DNA of 64,000 nucleotides from Sulfitobacter brevis (GTDB lineage: Bacteria; Pseudomonadota; Alphaproteobacteria; Rhodobacterales; Rhodobacteraceae), in the NCBI RefSeq assembly GCF_900112755.1, contig NZ_FOMW01000006.1, forward strand, positions 217,701 through 281,700, in the 5' to 3' direction. Positions 63,451 through 64,000 of the stretch are shown in pieces. Under the pieces are notes generated by a model. That model saw only the letters and a program-made list of their open reading frames with translations. It had not been told where the DNA came from and did no database searches. A program made the position numbers and the translations under genes. Every line of letters begins with the position of its first letter. Within the stretch, counting starts at the first letter, position 1.

Positions 63451-63483
63451 AAAGGTGTACACCTTTTTTTGTTTATAAACAAA
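63451..63483. repeat. Two adjacent 16-bp perfect palindromes
   Basis: AAAGGTGTACACCTTT (63451-63466) and TTTGTTTATAAACAAA (63468-63483) with one base between. They are in an AT-rich stretch 240 bases before the last gene and look like a double operator. Confidence 0.7.
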
Positions 63484-63724
63484 GTGCTGCGGCTTTAAAT
63501 AGGGGGGCACAAACTCGGCGGGGTTTTTCAGTTTTGGCTGTGATATCATAGCGGATGGGCGTGCCCGGGAAATGCTCTAGGCCGGGATCAAAGCGCATCT
63601 GAGAGCGAAAAGCGTTTAGAAATGTGGAGACAGACAGGAAGCGCCTGTCCGATCCTAGGGGAGGTTCAGATAAAACTAAATCGCAGACCTGGTAACTGCC
63701 AATGGGGGATGTAGCCTAATCATT

Positions 63725-64000
63725 ATGATCAAATTCTCACAGCCATCAGATGATCACCCGGATTTATCGTACTCGCCGCTGCTAAGGGCAGCGCTCCTGA
63801 CGCTGACCCATGCCGCCGACCAGGGACCAATTGGACTGACCAAAACCAAGGCCTTCAAGCGGACCTTTGTGCAGTGGGCCGCAATGCATTTTAACTGGCC
63901 TGGCTACAGCTATGAGGAGTTGATGCGCTACCACAAAGTTCTCAATGAATACGATCATCCGCCGCTTGAGCTGCTGCATTTTTTATTGATCCAGCTGAAG
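63725..64000 (+). CDS. Hypothetical protein, 3' end outside window
   Basis: An open frame from ATG 63725 to the window edge, 92 residues so far (MIKFSQPSDDHPDLSYSPLL; LTKTKAFKRTFVQWAAMHFN; EYDHPPLELLHFLLIQLK). GGGGGATG lies upstream. The sequence is well structured and not low complexity, so it is probably real; no family is recognised. Its stop and any domains lie beyond the window. Confidence 0.65.
   Translation, partial: MIKFSQPSDDHPDLSYSPLLRAALLTLTHAADQGPIGLTKTKAFKRTFVQWAAMHFNWPGYSYEELMRYHKVLNEYDHPPLELLHFLLIQLK

Larger units (their letters stand above)
62862..63724. other. 863-base region of structured repeats with no confident gene
   Basis: It contains the alternating hairpins at 62884-62986, a 20-base palindrome at 63220 and two 16-base palindromes at 63451-63483. 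Several short frames (plus 63017-63415, plus 63229-63420, minus 63319-63549) are present but none has family support. Confidence 0.5.

Noticed and set aside
63319..63549. Minus-strand 76-residue frame
   Set aside because: It runs through both 16-bp palindromes; its middle (QKKVYTFAIF) merely reflects them. Could be a gene remnant, not supportable.

Overview
The window is a chromosomal segment of an alphaproteobacterium of the Rhodobacterales, most probably the marine roseobacter group. The reasons are the GC-rich coding sequence, the gene order siroheme synthase / DUF2849 / sulfite reductase / APS reductase / DUF934 / ferredoxin-NADP reductase beside an Lrp regulator, a form II CoxS-L-M cluster, a DctPQM TRAP transporter with a DctBD-like two-component pair, and an IF-3 gene with a near-cognate start. 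I cannot name a species from sequence alone.

Layout. 1-1647 is the 3' part of uvrA. 1755-7722 (minus) carries a lysine-rich secreted protein and then a valine/isobutyrate degradation block: mmsA, an isobutyryl-CoA-type acyl-CoA dehydrogenase, and a single reading frame that joins 3-hydroxyisobutyryl-CoA hydrolase to 3-hydroxyisobutyrate dehydrogenase. 7833-16317 holds a LysR regulator, a CBS protein, coaD, a GapB-like glyceraldehyde-3-phosphate dehydrogenase, a DUF808 membrane protein, transketolase and a zapA cluster. 16380-17337 is a GrxD/BolA iron-sulfur set. 17682-23825 is a form II carbon-monoxide-dehydrogenase-like molybdenum hydroxylase (coxS-L-M) with an XdhC-like and a molybdopterin-binding accessory gene upstream. 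24020-27696 contains two low-complexity envelope proteins flanking infC.

27802-33197 (minus) is the assimilatory sulfate/siroheme block, divergent from an Lrp/AsnC gene with a large palindrome between them. 33885-41541 holds a cytochrome P450 and dctB-dctD-dctP-dctQ-dctM; the DctD-like regulator has lost the P-loop lysine and the GAFTGA loop, and the dctP promoter has two palindromic operators and a sigma-70-type -10. 41645-55313 is housekeeping: tpiA, a 2-oxoglutarate oxygenase-like enzyme, SUF-type factors, a RimB-RimK fusion, an MscS channel, an NfeD/SPFH pair, tgt, an old yellow enzyme, lon and an HU-like protein.

55402-56831 has two tRNA-Val genes (CAC and TAC anticodons) enclosing two overlapping histidine-phosphatase genes. 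A foreign element begins immediately after tRNA-Val(TAC) and runs past the window end. It has a tyrosine integrase and an overlapping excisionase-like gene on the minus strand, an AlpA-like HTH gene and a primase-helicase on the plus strand, an iteron array just behind the primase, small orphan genes, a frameshifted gene with a structured leader, and several perfect palindromes. This order resembles phage satellites (PICI/P4-like islands), and it is the part of the window most likely to hold an undescribed system.
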